Positions 23,463-32,817 of a stretch of 64,000 nt of DNA are shown here, in pieces (position 1 is the stretch's first letter; each line of letters opens with the position of its first letter). The DNA lies in the NCBI RefSeq assembly GCF_000383855.1, contig NZ_KB912877.1, forward strand, positions 1,460,616 through 1,524,615. The letters are read 5' to 3'. The notes beneath the pieces were generated by a model, which worked only from the letters and a program-made list of their open reading frames with translations, ran no database searches and was not told the DNA's origin. Made by a program: the position numbers and the translations under genes. Origin of the DNA: Methylobacter marinus A45. GTDB taxonomy: Bacteria; Pseudomonadota; Gammaproteobacteria; Methylococcales; Methylomonadaceae.

Positions 23463-26002
23463 TGGCGAACGAGGACAAAGCGACGTTACCTAACAGCCTG
23501 CCGCGCCCGGACGGCGAAAAGGATGAATTGCTGCGTATCTGGAAAACGCCAACCGGGTGGCGCTGGCTTACGGCCGTCAACAATACGGTCGTGGGGCTGC
23601 TGTATCTGGGCGCCGCTTTTGCTTTTTTCGTGCTCGCCGGCCTGCTCGCGCTGGCCATGCGCACGCAGCTGGCCGTGCCCGAGAACGATCTGCTCAGCCA
23701 GGATCTGTACAACCAGGTTTTTACCGTGCACGGCACGACCATGATGTTCCTGTTTGCGGTCCCGGCCATGGAAGCGCTGGGCGTGCTGCTGCTGCCGCAA
23801 ATGCTGGCCGCGCGGGACCTGCCGTTCCCGCGCCTGAGCGCTTTCGCCGTTTGGGCCTATATCATCGGCGGCTCGGTGTTTTTCTCGACGGTTTTTTACG
23901 ATCTGGCGCCTAAGGGCGGCTGGTTCATGTACCCGCCTTTGACCCTGACGGCCTATTCGCCCGGCGACAATGCCGATTTCTGGCTGTTAGGGATAGGGTT
24001 TATTGAAATCTCCGCCATCGCGGGCGCCATTGAGATTATCGTCGGCACGCTGAAGACGCGTCCGCCCGGCATGTCGCTCGATAAGCTGCCAATTTTCGGC
24101 TGGGCCATGCTGGTTTTCGCCGGCATGATCGTCGTGGCGTTCCCGGCCGTCATTCTGGCAACCATGTTTTTGGAAATCGAACGGTCTTTCGGCTGGCCGT
24201 TTTTTACCGCCTCGCGGGGCGGCGATCCTCTGCTTTGGCAGCATCTGTTCTGGTTTTTCGGCCATCCCGAGGTCTACATTATTTTCCTGCCCGCGGCCGG
24301 ACTGGTGTCGATGATCGTGCCGGCCATGGCGCGCACGCCGATCATCGGTTACAAGCTGATCGTCGTGGCCCTGATCGCCACCGGTTTTTTCAGTTTCGGC
24401 TTATGGGTGCATCACATGTTCGCCACCGGCATCCCCGCGCTCAGCCTGGCCTTTTTTTCGGCGGCGAGCATGGCCGTAGCCGTGCCGTCCGGCATTCAGG
24501 TTTTTTCCTGGATCGCCACCATCGCTTCGGCCAAGAGCCGGTTCCAGTCGACCACACCGGCGCTGTTCGTGCTGGGCATGCTGTTTATTTTCACCGTCGG
24601 CGGGCTGACCGGCGTCATGGTGGCCATGGTGCCGTTCGACTGGCAGGCGCACGACACCTATTTCATCGTCGCGCATCTGCATTATGTGCTGATCGGCGGC
24701 ATGGTGTTCCCGCTGTTCGCGACCTTCTATTACTGGGCGCCGATGCTCAGCACGCGCATGCTGTCCGAGCGGCTGGGAAAATGGGCCTTCTGGCTGATCT
24801 TTATCGGCTTCAATGTCGCTTTCCTGCCCATGCATGTTTCCGGTCTGCTGGGCATGCCCCGCCGCATCTGGACGTATTCGGAAGCGTCGGGCTGGGGGAC
24901 CTATAATATGATCTCCACGCTGGGCGCTTACCTGATCGGGGCGGGCGTGTTGGTTTTCATCATCGACCTGCTGCGCAATTTCCGGGTCGGGGAAGGCGGC
25001 GAGACCAATCCCTGGCAAGCCGGGACCCTGGAGTGGCTGCCTTCGGATGTGTATTCCACGCGCTCCATTCCGCACGTGACCAGTCGCGAGCCTCTGTGGA
25101 TGCAACCCGACCTGTCCGAACAGGTCGAGGCGGGGCGGCATTATCTGCCCAATGCCCCGACCGGCGGGCGCGAGACCATCATTACATCGACCGTTGACGC
25201 CCGGCCGCAATACATCATCCAAATGCCGGGCCCGGGCTGGGGGCATTTCCTTGCCGCCGCCTTCACCGCCGCCTTTTTTCTGCTGCTGACCATCAAAGCG
25301 GTTGCCCCGGCGCTGGTTTGCGGCGCGCTGGCCGTCGTTTGCTTCCTGGTCTGGGTATGGGAGCTTGACAAAGGCCCCGGCAAAGGACCGGTATCTATCG
25401 GCGCGGGGCTTGAGCTTCCCATCTATGTCACCGGCCCGATCGGGCATGGGTGGTGGGCCATGGTGATCCTGATGCTGGTCGCCGGCTCGCTTTATTTCGC
25501 CTATCTGTTTTCCTATCTGTATATCTGGACGGTATCTCCCGAGCAATGGCCGTCCGAAGCACAGCGTCTGCCAGGCTTGCGGTGGCCGGTGCTAAGCGCC
25601 CTGTTATTCATTGCCGGCGCGGCATGTTTTGCCATCGCGAAAAGAACCTTGGCCGAACCCGGCAGTCGGCATCCGTGGACGCCGCTGCTGATCCTGGCGG
25701 GCGCCCTGTCGAGCGTGGCGGCCGTGGGCCTGGAGATCGGGTGCCACTGGCAGGACGGCCTGAGGCCCGCGGCATCGAGCTACGGGGCCCTGGTATACAT
25801 GGCCGGCATTCTAACCGGGCAGCTGGTTTTTGCCATGCTGATTATGGCGCTGTTTGTGATCGCGCGGCACTTTACCGGCAAGCTCGACCGCGTGCGTTCC
25901 GCCACGCTGGAAAACACCAGCCTGCTGGCTTACTACATCGCGGCGCAGGCGCTGATCGGTCTGCTGGTGATTCATGGCTTCCCGAGAATGATTGCGTTAT
26001 GA
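23462..26002 (+). CDS. coxA: Cytochrome c oxidase subunit I/III fusion
   Basis: An 846-residue inner-membrane protein joining the catalytic subunit I (about 20-540) with subunit III (about 600-846) of a haem-copper oxidase that reduces O2 to water and pumps protons. Subunit I shows TVHGTTMMFLFAVPAME (haem a His), WFFGHPEVYIIFLPAAG (CuB His and the crosslinked Tyr, with the A1-type Glu), LWVHHMFATG (two CuB His) and FIVAHLHYVLIGG (haem a3 and haem a His). All key residues are present. It starts with GTG overlapping the previous stop. Such fusions are known in some caa3 enzymes. A paralogue with the same fusion lies at 29571-32087 on the other strand. Confidence 0.95.
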   Translation: MANEDKATLPNSLPRPDGEKDELLRIWKTPTGWRWLTAVNNTVVGLLYLGAAFAFFVLAGLLALAMRTQLAVPENDLLSQDLYNQVFTVHGTTMMFLFAVPAMEALGVLLLPQMLAARDLPFPRLSAFAVWAYIIGGSVFFSTVFYDLAPKGGWFMYPPLTLTAYSPGDNADFWLLGIGFIEISAIAGAIEIIVGTLKTRPPGMSLDKLPIFGWAMLVFAGMIVVAFPAVILATMFLEIERSFGWPFFTASRGGDPLLWQHLFWFFGHPEVYIIFLPAAGLVSMIVPAMARTPIIGYKLIVVALIATGFFSFGLWVHHMFATGIPALSLAFFSAASMAVAVPSGIQVFSWIATIASAKSRFQSTTPALFVLGMLFIFTVGGLTGVMVAMVPFDWQAHDTYFIVAHLHYVLIGGMVFPLFATFYYWAPMLSTRMLSERLGKWAFWLIFIGFNVAFLPMHVSGLLGMPRRIWTYSEASGWGTYNMISTLGAYLIGAGVLVFIIDLLRNFRVGEGGETNPWQAGTLEWLPSDVYSTRSIPHVTSREPLWMQPDLSEQVEAGRHYLPNAPTGGRETIITSTVDARPQYIIQMPGPGWGHFLAAAFTAAFFLLLTIKAVAPALVCGALAVVCFLVWVWELDKGPGKGPVSIGAGLELPIYVTGPIGHGWWAMVILMLVAGSLYFAYLFSYLYIWTVSPEQWPSEAQRLPGLRWPVLSALLFIAGAACFAIAKRTLAEPGSRHPWTPLLILAGALSSVAAVGLEIGCHWQDGLRPAASSYGALVYMAGILTGQLVFAMLIMALFVIARHFTGKLDRVRSATLENTSLLAYYIAAQALIGLLVIHGFPRMIAL

Positions 26003-26382
26003 CGGCACCGAAACCGCCTTTTGCCGGAAAACCGCTTGGCGCCCTGCTGATCGCCATGGCCGGCCCGCTGGTTTGGGCGCTGCATTTTGCCGTGGTCTAC
26101 GGGACTCAGCATGTCGTCTGCGCCACTCTCGCCGGCAGCCGCGCCGCTTTTTGGGTGTATCTGGCGGTTTTCGCGGCAACCGCCGTGGCGTTGCCGGTGT
26201 TACTGCTGTTAATCGCCAAGCCCGGTATTGCGCGGCATACGGTAAGGCGCGGAGCGGTAACGAAACGGGCGCAAGCGTTTCTGACAGGTATCATGCGCTT
26301 GCTGGCGCTGTTGTCCTTTTTTGGCGTGTTATGGGCCGGCAGCGCGGCACTGCTGCTGCCGGCCTGCGCGTCGCTCGCATGA
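25999..26382 (+). CDS. Small three-helix membrane protein at end of oxidase cluster 1
   Basis: A 127-residue protein with three predicted membrane helices (GALLIAMAGPLVWALHF, FWVYLAVFAATAVALPVLLL, LLALLSFFGVLWAGSAALL). The start overlaps the end of the coxA-coxC fusion (ATGA), so it is coupled to it. The tail ...LLLPACASLA and the WALHF..VYG..HVVC start resemble the 116-residue protein that ends the second oxidase cluster (29221-29571), so the pair are probably paralogous oxidase accessory or subunit IV-like proteins. No named family was recognised. Confidence 0.8.
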   Translation: MTAPKPPFAGKPLGALLIAMAGPLVWALHFAVVYGTQHVVCATLAGSRAAFWVYLAVFAATAVALPVLLLLIAKPGIARHTVRRGAVTKRAQAFLTGIMRLLALLSFFGVLWAGSAALLLPACASLA

Positions 26383-26465
26383 CCGGAGGGCTTATCGGCG
26401 CCGAGGCCATGGCCGCCTCGCTAAAATCCGGCAACCTCAAGCCGCGACAATGGCGACTTGCTCGA

Positions 26466-28454
26466 TTACGCCCCTGAATCGTCCGGGCGGCGATCCCGAT
26501 GCCCTAACTCCAGCTTCGATGCCGAAGTCGGCCGGAACGCGCCTTTCCGGCCAGTCTCTTTCAGCATGGCCCAGTGCGCCTGAAAACCTGTCATGATTTC
26601 GATAACCCGATGGATGCGGTCCGCGCGCGTCCCTTGCATTGCGGACGCGCCTTCTTTACTGAACAGCGCCAGATGGGCGGCATTATTGATCAGCGCCAGA
26701 TGGGTGAAGGCTTGGGGAAAATTGCCCAGGAACTCGCCGGTATCAGGATCAATCTCTTCCGAGAACAGCCCGACATCATTGGCTTTATTCAACAGACGCT
26801 CATACAGCGCCTTCGCTTCCGGGTACCGATCCGCGACCAGAAGCGCGTCGACCAGCCAGAAACTGCAGATTAAAAAAGCCCCTTCCTGGCCGGCCAGATA
26901 GTCATGCCGCTTATAGCGGTGCAGGAAATCACCCTGCCCCAGTTCCTGCCGGATCTGCTCGATCGTCGCTTGCAGCACGTTCTCGCCGAGCGGGAAGCCG
27001 ACCAGCGGCGCCAGCAGCAACGAGGCATCGGTCGCCGGATGGCCAAACGCTTGCCGAAGGTAGCGCTTGCCGGGCTCAAGGCCATGCGCTTCGATGGCTT
27101 CCAGGATCTGCTCGCGTGCCGAAGTCCAGCCCTCGCGAACCCCAAACAGGCGTTCGGCATTGTCCAGCGCCACCCAGCACATGATTTTGCCGTAGACATA
27201 ATGCCGCGGAGGTCCGCGTATCTCCCAAATGCTCTGGCCGCCTTCCTGCCAATGATCCTTGATGTAATCCGCCAAAAGCACCAGCGTTTCCCGTTCCCGC
27301 CGGCCAAACTGCCCGCCCAGCGACTGGTACAGATAGGCCCATGCGATCACCTCGCCGTAGGCATCGAGCTGCTCCTGATCGTAGGCCGCGTTGCCGTTGC
27401 GCACGGGCCGGCTCTTGCGGTAGCCTTCCAGATGGTCGAACAGCGTTTCGGTCAGCGTCGTCTCGCCGTTGATGCCGTACATGATCTGGATGACGTTGCC
27501 GGCGCCGGCGCCCTTGCATTCCTCGTAGAGAAAGTCCGAGAAGCGCCGCGCCTCGCCACTGTAACCGAGCACGGTCAAGGCATAAAGCGTGAAGGTCGCG
27601 TCACGGAGCCAGCAGTAACGATAGTCCCAGTTGCGCTCGCCGCCGATCGCTTCGGGCAGCGAACAGGTCGGCGCGGCCACGATGGCGCCGGTGGGCGCAT
27701 AGGTCAACAGTTTCAGGGTCAGCGCGCTTCTGAGCACGGCCTCCTGATAAGGGCCACGGTAATGGCAGTCCAGCGCCCACTCCCGCCAGAACGCCTGGGT
27801 GGTCCGGAAGACGTCATCAACCAGGGTTTTCGTCATGAAAGGCCCGTCTTCGTCCGGTTCGGCCATGACCACAAAGCAGTATCGCTCCCCTTGCTGAACC
27901 GGAAACCCGGCTTCCGCCACGTCGCCTTTCAGGGAAAACGCCACATCCGGGGCAAACAGGGCCGGCCCTTCCGGCACGCTGATGCCGCTGCCGGTTTTTA
28001 CCAGCCGGGCCGGCGCTCTGGCGAACTCCACCGAAGGTCGATAGCGGATCCGGACGTCAACCGCGCCGTCCACACAGTCCAGCAGGCGGACGAGCCAGTA
28101 TGGCGCCCTGAGCGAAACATAATCGTGCTCGCCGGCATCGGGCCGGCGGCCCACGGGCATGAAGTCCGTGACCCGCACCGACCCGGATGCGGCTGTAAAG
28201 CAGGTCTGCAAAATAGCCGTATCATGGATATAAGCCCGTGTGCTTTCGGCCGGTTCGTCGGCGCTGATTTGAAAATATCCGCCCTTGCCTGCATCCAGTA
28301 TCCGGCAAAAAACCGGATCGGCGTCAAACCTGACCAGCGAGCACCAGTCGATGCTGCCGTCGCGCGCCACCAGGGCCGAGCCATGGCAGTCGCCGATCAG
28401 CGCGTAATCGCGGATCGGCGCGTAAGGGGAACGACGGTCTTGTTCTTCCGTCAT
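26466..28454 (-). CDS. Glycoside hydrolase family 15 protein (glucoamylase/trehalase-like)
   Basis: A 662-residue cytosolic enzyme (no signal peptide) of the GH15 type, which includes bacterial glucoamylases and the mycobacterial-type trehalase. An N-terminal beta domain begins YAPIRDYALIGDCHGSALVA and DGSIDWCSLVRFDADPVF, the hallmark of this subfamily. The (alpha/alpha)6 barrel shows GGERNWDYRYCWLRDATFTL, SIWEIRGPPRHYVYGKIM (likely acid Glu) and GQEGAFLICSFWLVDAL (likely base Glu). It could hydrolyse trehalose or maltodextrin; the substrate cannot be fixed from sequence. It lies on its own between two oxidase clusters, upstream neighbour being the BON-domain gene on the same strand. Confidence 0.92.
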   Translation of the reverse strand: MTEEQDRRSPYAPIRDYALIGDCHGSALVARDGSIDWCSLVRFDADPVFCRILDAGKGGYFQISADEPAESTRAYIHDTAILQTCFTAASGSVRVTDFMPVGRRPDAGEHDYVSLRAPYWLVRLLDCVDGAVDVRIRYRPSVEFARAPARLVKTGSGISVPEGPALFAPDVAFSLKGDVAEAGFPVQQGERYCFVVMAEPDEDGPFMTKTLVDDVFRTTQAFWREWALDCHYRGPYQEAVLRSALTLKLLTYAPTGAIVAAPTCSLPEAIGGERNWDYRYCWLRDATFTLYALTVLGYSGEARRFSDFLYEECKGAGAGNVIQIMYGINGETTLTETLFDHLEGYRKSRPVRNGNAAYDQEQLDAYGEVIAWAYLYQSLGGQFGRRERETLVLLADYIKDHWQEGGQSIWEIRGPPRHYVYGKIMCWVALDNAERLFGVREGWTSAREQILEAIEAHGLEPGKRYLRQAFGHPATDASLLLAPLVGFPLGENVLQATIEQIRQELGQGDFLHRYKRHDYLAGQEGAFLICSFWLVDALLVADRYPEAKALYERLLNKANDVGLFSEEIDPDTGEFLGNFPQAFTHLALINNAAHLALFSKEGASAMQGTRADRIHRVIEIMTGFQAHWAMLKETGRKGAFRPTSASKLELGHRDRRPDDSGA

Positions 28455-28512
28455 ACTGCCGTCCCCGCCTTCAGCCGCAACGGCATCACCTTATTCGCCT
28501 TCGGGCCTGTTT

Positions 28513-28866
28513 TTACTGCGCACTTTTAAGTTGCAGGTTATTTTCCACGGACTTGACGCCTTCGACGCGTTGGGCAACCTCGGCCGCTTCATTGATATCC
28601 GCCTGAGAGTCCACGAAGCCGTTTAATTGCACGACGCCCTGATTGGTTTCGACATTGATGTCAAAGGCACTCAGTCTGGCATCATTGACTATGGCCGCCT
28701 TGACCTTGGTGGTGATCATGGCGTCGTCAACATATTCGCCGGCGGTATATTCGCCGCCTCCGGCCGCGATATCCAGCCTTTCCCCGGCTATCGCGGTTCC
28801 GTAACCGACTGTTGAGGTCAATACCAGCGCCAGGAAAAAAGCAGGGCAATGTTTGAATGATTTCAT
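28513..28866 (-). CDS. BON-domain periplasmic protein (OsmY-like)
   Basis: A 117-residue exported protein with one BON domain. The signal peptide is MKSFKHCPAFFLALVLTS with cleavage after AIAG. The domain (about 45-115) reads DAMITTKVKAAIVNDARL, FDINVETNQGVVQLNGFV and AEVAQRVEGVKSVENNL, typical of OsmY/stress-related envelope proteins that bind membranes. The ATG at 28866 has a perfect AGGAGG site; the longer frame from 28899 is unnecessary. A linker GGGEYTAGEYVDD precedes the domain. Its expression is probably stress-linked by family, not by anything seen here. Confidence 0.9.
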   Translation of the reverse strand: MKSFKHCPAFFLALVLTSTVGYGTAIAGERLDIAAGGGEYTAGEYVDDAMITTKVKAAIVNDARLSAFDINVETNQGVVQLNGFVDSQADINEAAEVAQRVEGVKSVENNLQLKSAQ

Positions 28867-28959
28867 AACGAACCTCCTGATGTAATGATTAAATGACAAC
28901 GGTCTAGCATGATGGATACCCGGATATCGAAAAGCACATGCTTATGAGGCGAAACGGTA

Positions 28960-29157
28960 TTATCTCGCCGGGCAAGCGTGCGCCACTCTGGCTTGGCTGA
29001 CAGCATCCTCCAGACGTAAAAACCAACCGGACCCGGAAGGATCAGGTATTACGGCAGAAGACAGGCTCTGGCTTAAAGATTGGGCATCATCCAGCTGTAT
29101 AACAACATTAGCCTCCAAACCAGCCACCGTCAGTTCGATGTCGAACATAAGGCGCAT
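28960..29157 (-). CDS. Possible 65-residue hypothetical protein
   Basis: An open frame between the BON gene and oxidase cluster 2. It reads RLMFDIELTVAGLEANVVIQ, then LDDAQSLSQSLSSAVIPD and GWFLRLEDAVSQARVAH, an evenly mixed composition more like a protein than a random frame. A weak ribosome site (AACGAG) precedes it. No family was recognised and codon bias is not decisive; it may not be real. Confidence 0.3.
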   Translation of the reverse strand: MRLMFDIELTVAGLEANVVIQLDDAQSLSQSLSSAVIPDPSGSGWFLRLEDAVSQARVAHACPAR

Positions 29158-29220
29158 CTCGTTTCATTCATTATCGTGCCTGTCCTGATTGCCGGATCTG
29201 AAAAATGTGCCCGCGCCAAT

Positions 29221-29571
29221 TCACAGGCATGGCGGCAACAGCACCGCCATCAGCCCCAGGCTCAGCGTCGCGATGGCGCCTATCAGATTGATGCCCATGC
29301 CCAGCCTGGCGATGAACCGGTGTGACGAACCGTTTCGCCTGTCGCCGGCGCTGGCCGCGCGCCAGCAGTCGTAGGCCCAGTACAGCAGAAACCCGGTAAC
29401 CGCCAGGGTACTGAACAGCAACGCGACATTAATCCAGGTGAAAGGACCATGCTCGGCCGGCGGCGGCGCCACCTCGCAGGCATACGACAAGGCGCCGTAC
29501 ATCAAGGCAAACCAGATGATCCAGACAGCCAACCCCAAAGCCAACTGAAATGGATTGTAAGGCGATATCAT
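29221..29571 (-). CDS. Small three-helix membrane protein at end of oxidase cluster 2
   Basis: A 116-residue membrane protein whose ATG shares a base with the stop of the upstream coxA-coxC fusion (TGATG). Helices: LALGLAVWIIWFALMYGALS, INVALLFSTLAVTGFLLYW and LIGAIATLSLGLMAVLLPP. The layout and the ...LLPPCL end mirror the 127-residue protein of cluster 1, so both are likely accessory subunits of their oxidases. The longer upstream frame is only the overlap with the fusion gene. Confidence 0.8.
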   Translation of the reverse strand: MISPYNPFQLALGLAVWIIWFALMYGALSYACEVAPPPAEHGPFTWINVALLFSTLAVTGFLLYWAYDCWRAASAGDRRNGSSHRFIARLGMGINLIGAIATLSLGLMAVLLPPCL

Positions 29572-32087
29572 CAGGCACCTCCCCAGGCGATAGGCAACAG
29601 CACGATGGCTGCGAAACTGACCCAGAAGATGACGACCGTGTAAAACCACCAGGGCTCCACGACCGCCAGTTCGTAGGGCGCGGCTTTGCCGACATAACCG
29701 CAAGCCACGCGCCAGGCCTGCAGCACGGTCATGATCACGGCAAGCCCGCTGTGGAACAGCTGGTTCATCAGCATCACCGAAATAACGGCGTCATGGGCGG
29801 TTTGCGTGGGGACCAGCGTCGAATCCGCCCAGACCCAGATCAGCATGCCGCAGTGCAGCAAGCCAAGCACCGATATGCCCCACAGCCAGCCGCGCAGATG
29901 ACTGTCCAGTCCCTCGCGCAGCCGCTGCACGACACGGATGTAACAGATCACGGCGACGGTCAACAGGGCGCCGCTGATCAGCAACGGCATCCAGGCCAGC
30001 GGCGCCGTCTCGGGCACCTGCCAGTGCGGCGCCACGGTCCACAGATACAGCCAGCCGAACAGCAGGGACAAAAACAGAGCGCCATCGGCCAGCAATGTCA
30101 CGACCATGCCCCACAAACCGGGGCTGTCAAACGTACGCGAATGCAAGGGCGGGTAGCCGGGCATGACCTCGGCATCGGGCGCCGCCAGAGGATGCGCGCC
30201 GTTTATCCAGGACCAGCGCAGCAGCAGCACCAGGCTGACCCCAACCGCAACCAGCGCCAGGCTATAAGTCCTGATCAACAGACTGATGCACAGCACCGAC
30301 AACGCCAGCGCCGCGTAAAAAGGCAGCCAGGAATTGCCGGGCAGATGTATGATGTCCCGCACCCTGCCGGTCACCGCGTCCGACCCCCAGGTCTCGCGCC
30401 GGCCGTGTTCGATCTCCGGCAGGGTATGGCGGCCTTCGGCAACGGTCGCCTGCAGGTCCGGCTGATCCCACAGCGGATGCCGCATCGGATAGGCCGGCAG
30501 GCTGATGAAATTGTACGGTTCGGGCGGTATGTCGGTGGCCCACTCCAGCGTGTCGGCCTGCCACGGATTCGTCCCGGCCGGCCGGCCGAAGCGGAAATGC
30601 AAGGCGATATCGAGCAGCACCATCGCGATGCCCATGGCGGTAATGAAGCCGCCTATCGACGAGAGGCTGTTGGGCAGGTCCCAGCCCAGGCCCGCCGGAT
30701 AGGTGTAAACGCGCCGCGGCATGCCCAGCAGCCCGGTCAGATGCATGACCAGAAACGTGGTATTGAAACCGATAAAGGTCAGCCAGAACCCCCAGCGCGC
30801 AAGCTTGTCGGACGGCATGCGTCCGGAAAAATGCGGCAGCCAGTAGTACAGGCCCGCGATGACCGGAAACAGCATGCCGCCAAACAACACATAATGCATG
30901 TGCGCCACCACGAAATGGGTGTCGTGCACCTGCCAGTTGAACGGCACCAGCGCCAGCATGACGCCGGTCAATCCGCCGGCCACGAAGATAATCAGAAACC
31001 CGACCAGCCAAAGCATCGGCACATGATAGACCGGCCGCCCGGTCCATAGCGTCGCCAGCCAGGCGAAAATCTGGATGCCGGTGGGAATCGCGATCAGCAT
31101 GCTGGCCATCGAAAAGAACGCCTGCGCCAGTTTCGGAATGCCGATGGCAAACATGTGATGCACCCACAGACCGAAGCTGATGAAGCCGGTCGCGATGACG
31201 GCCAGCACGATCCACTGGTAAGCGACGATAGACCGGCGCGCGAACACCGGCAGCAGCGTCGACACGATGCCCGCGGCCGGCAGGAAGATGATGTAAACCT
31301 CGGGATGGCCGAACAGCCAGAACAGATGCTGCCAGAGAATGGAATCGCCGCCGCGCGCGACATCGAAGAACGGCATGCCGGCCGAGCGTTCCAGCTCCAG
31401 CAGGATACTGCCCAAGATCAGCGGCGGAAAGCCGAACACGATCATCAGCGCCATGACCAGTATGTACCAGCAATACAGCGGCATGTGCAGCAGCCCCATG
31501 CCGGACGTGCGGCTGCGCAGGATCGACACGACCAGTTCGACCCCGGCCGACACCGCCGAGATCTCGATAAAGGTCACTCCCAGCAGCCAGAAGTCGGCGC
31601 TCGGCCCCGGCGAGTAAACGGCATTGCTCAACGGCGTGTACATGAACCAGCCGGCCGCCGGCGCGATGCCCAGCACCAGGCTGGACATCAGAATAAGGCT
31701 GCCGAACAGATAACAAAAGTAGCCGAAAGCGCTGAGCCGCGGAAACAGCAGGTCGCGCGCGCCGAGCATTTTCGGCACCAGATAGAGCGCCATCCCCTCC
31801 AATATCGGCACCGCGAACAAAAACATCATGACCGTGCCGTGCATGGTAAACAATTGATCGTAGAGTTTCGGGGCGATCAGTGTCTGCTCCGGCAAGGCCA
31901 GTTGCGTGCGCATCAGCATCGCCATCAGTCCGCCGATCAGGAAGAACACCCCGCCCGTGACCATGAAGCGGATGCCGATCGCGGTATGGTTGACGATGGT
32001 CAATGCCCGCCAGCCGCTCGGATTGCCCCAGACCGCCATGAACTCGTCATGGAGCGCGGCGCGGTCTTTTCCGTGAGATTCATTCAT
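29571..32087 (-). CDS. coxA: Cytochrome c oxidase subunit I/III fusion, second copy
   Basis: An 838-residue fusion of oxidase subunits I and III, paralogous to 23462-26002. Metal ligands are intact: MHGTVMMFLFAVPILEG (haem a), FGHPEVYIIFLPAAGIVS (CuB/Tyr), LWVHHMFAIG (CuB) and FVVAHMHYVLFGG (haems a3 and a). Subunit III begins near residue 600. The likely start is the ATG at 32087 (MNESHGKDRAALHDEF), eight bases inside the end of coxB; a longer frame to 32159 only adds coxB antiphase sequence. The cluster order is coxB - coxAC - small membrane protein, reading left, towards cluster 1. Confidence 0.94.
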   Translation of the reverse strand: MNESHGKDRAALHDEFMAVWGNPSGWRALTIVNHTAIGIRFMVTGGVFFLIGGLMAMLMRTQLALPEQTLIAPKLYDQLFTMHGTVMMFLFAVPILEGMALYLVPKMLGARDLLFPRLSAFGYFCYLFGSLILMSSLVLGIAPAAGWFMYTPLSNAVYSPGPSADFWLLGVTFIEISAVSAGVELVVSILRSRTSGMGLLHMPLYCWYILVMALMIVFGFPPLILGSILLELERSAGMPFFDVARGGDSILWQHLFWLFGHPEVYIIFLPAAGIVSTLLPVFARRSIVAYQWIVLAVIATGFISFGLWVHHMFAIGIPKLAQAFFSMASMLIAIPTGIQIFAWLATLWTGRPVYHVPMLWLVGFLIIFVAGGLTGVMLALVPFNWQVHDTHFVVAHMHYVLFGGMLFPVIAGLYYWLPHFSGRMPSDKLARWGFWLTFIGFNTTFLVMHLTGLLGMPRRVYTYPAGLGWDLPNSLSSIGGFITAMGIAMVLLDIALHFRFGRPAGTNPWQADTLEWATDIPPEPYNFISLPAYPMRHPLWDQPDLQATVAEGRHTLPEIEHGRRETWGSDAVTGRVRDIIHLPGNSWLPFYAALALSVLCISLLIRTYSLALVAVGVSLVLLLRWSWINGAHPLAAPDAEVMPGYPPLHSRTFDSPGLWGMVVTLLADGALFLSLLFGWLYLWTVAPHWQVPETAPLAWMPLLISGALLTVAVICYIRVVQRLREGLDSHLRGWLWGISVLGLLHCGMLIWVWADSTLVPTQTAHDAVISVMLMNQLFHSGLAVIMTVLQAWRVACGYVGKAAPYELAVVEPWWFYTVVIFWVSFAAIVLLPIAWGGA

Positions 32088-32799
32088 GCTGATGCGCCTC
32101 CAGCCAGGCCTTGAATGCTTCCGGCGTATGCGCTTCCACCGCCAATACCATACGGGCATGCCCCTTGCCGCAGAATTCCGCGCACTGCCCGCGAAAACGG
32201 CCCGGCGCGTCGGCTTGAATACGCAGGATATTGATGTGGCCAGGAATCATGTCGATTTTGCCGGCCAGTCTCGGCACCCAGAACGAATGAATCACATCGC
32301 TGCTGGTCACGTGGATATCGACCGGCACGCCGGCCGGCAGGTGCAGTTCGTTCTTTGCCACGGCGCCGGACTCGGGATAGCGCACTTCCCACCACCACTG
32401 ATGCCCTGTTACATCGATACGCAGCGGCGGCTCTTCCATCGGCAACGGCAACATGCGGTAGCCCAGGGGTATGCCGAAGCCGATCAGCACGGCAATGGTG
32501 ATGATCGGCAGGATCAAGCCGCCGCCGACAATCCATTGATGATAAATCCGGCGGGTCTGCCCTTCGGTATACGACTTCGGCTTGCGCCACATCGCATACA
32601 GCCATAATGCCGTGACCGCCACCAGCACCAGCGTGAAAAAACCGAACATGCCCCACCAGAGCCCGGCTATGGCAAGCGCTGACGGTCCCGCCGGATCCAG
32701 CGAGGATTGCGGACCGCTGCAGCCGCCCAGAAAAAAAATGATGCCAATGGGCACTGGCAAAGCTAAACTGAGACTAACCGTTAACGATTCCGCTTTCAA
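32080..32799 (-). CDS. coxB: Cytochrome c oxidase subunit II without haem domain, second copy
   Basis: A lipoprotein of about 239 residues with the lipobox FFLGGC, two membrane helices and a CuA domain (VIHSFWVPRLAGKIDMIPG; QCAEFCGKGHARM with Cys, Glu, Cys, His, Met). It has no CxxCH, so this oxidase is aa3-like, unlike cluster 1. The start is uncertain: no ATG fits. I chose TTG at 32799, which gives a signal peptide with a charged start (MKAESLTVSLSLAL); a TTG at 32760 and a GTG at 32754 give shorter signals. A longer frame reaching 33306 overlaps the oppositely read DUF2231 gene and is not credible. Confidence 0.88.
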   Translation of the reverse strand: MKAESLTVSLSLALPVPIGIIFFLGGCSGPQSSLDPAGPSALAIAGLWWGMFGFFTLVLVAVTALWLYAMWRKPKSYTEGQTRRIYHQWIVGGGLILPIITIAVLIGFGIPLGYRMLPLPMEEPPLRIDVTGHQWWWEVRYPESGAVAKNELHLPAGVPVDIHVTSSDVIHSFWVPRLAGKIDMIPGHINILRIQADAPGRFRGQCAEFCGKGHARMVLAVEAHTPEAFKAWLEAHQHE

Positions 32800-32817
32800 C
32801 CGCGAAGGGAGGCCGTC

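Noticed and set aside
26904-28529. 541-codon plus-strand frame opposite the GH15 gene
   Set aside because: It is the mirror of a well-recognised enzyme gene; no motif or ribosome site supports it.
29550-31049. 499-codon plus-strand frame opposite the second coxA-coxC fusion
   Set aside because: Low-complexity Gln/His/Arg composition from membrane-protein codons read backwards; no known domain.
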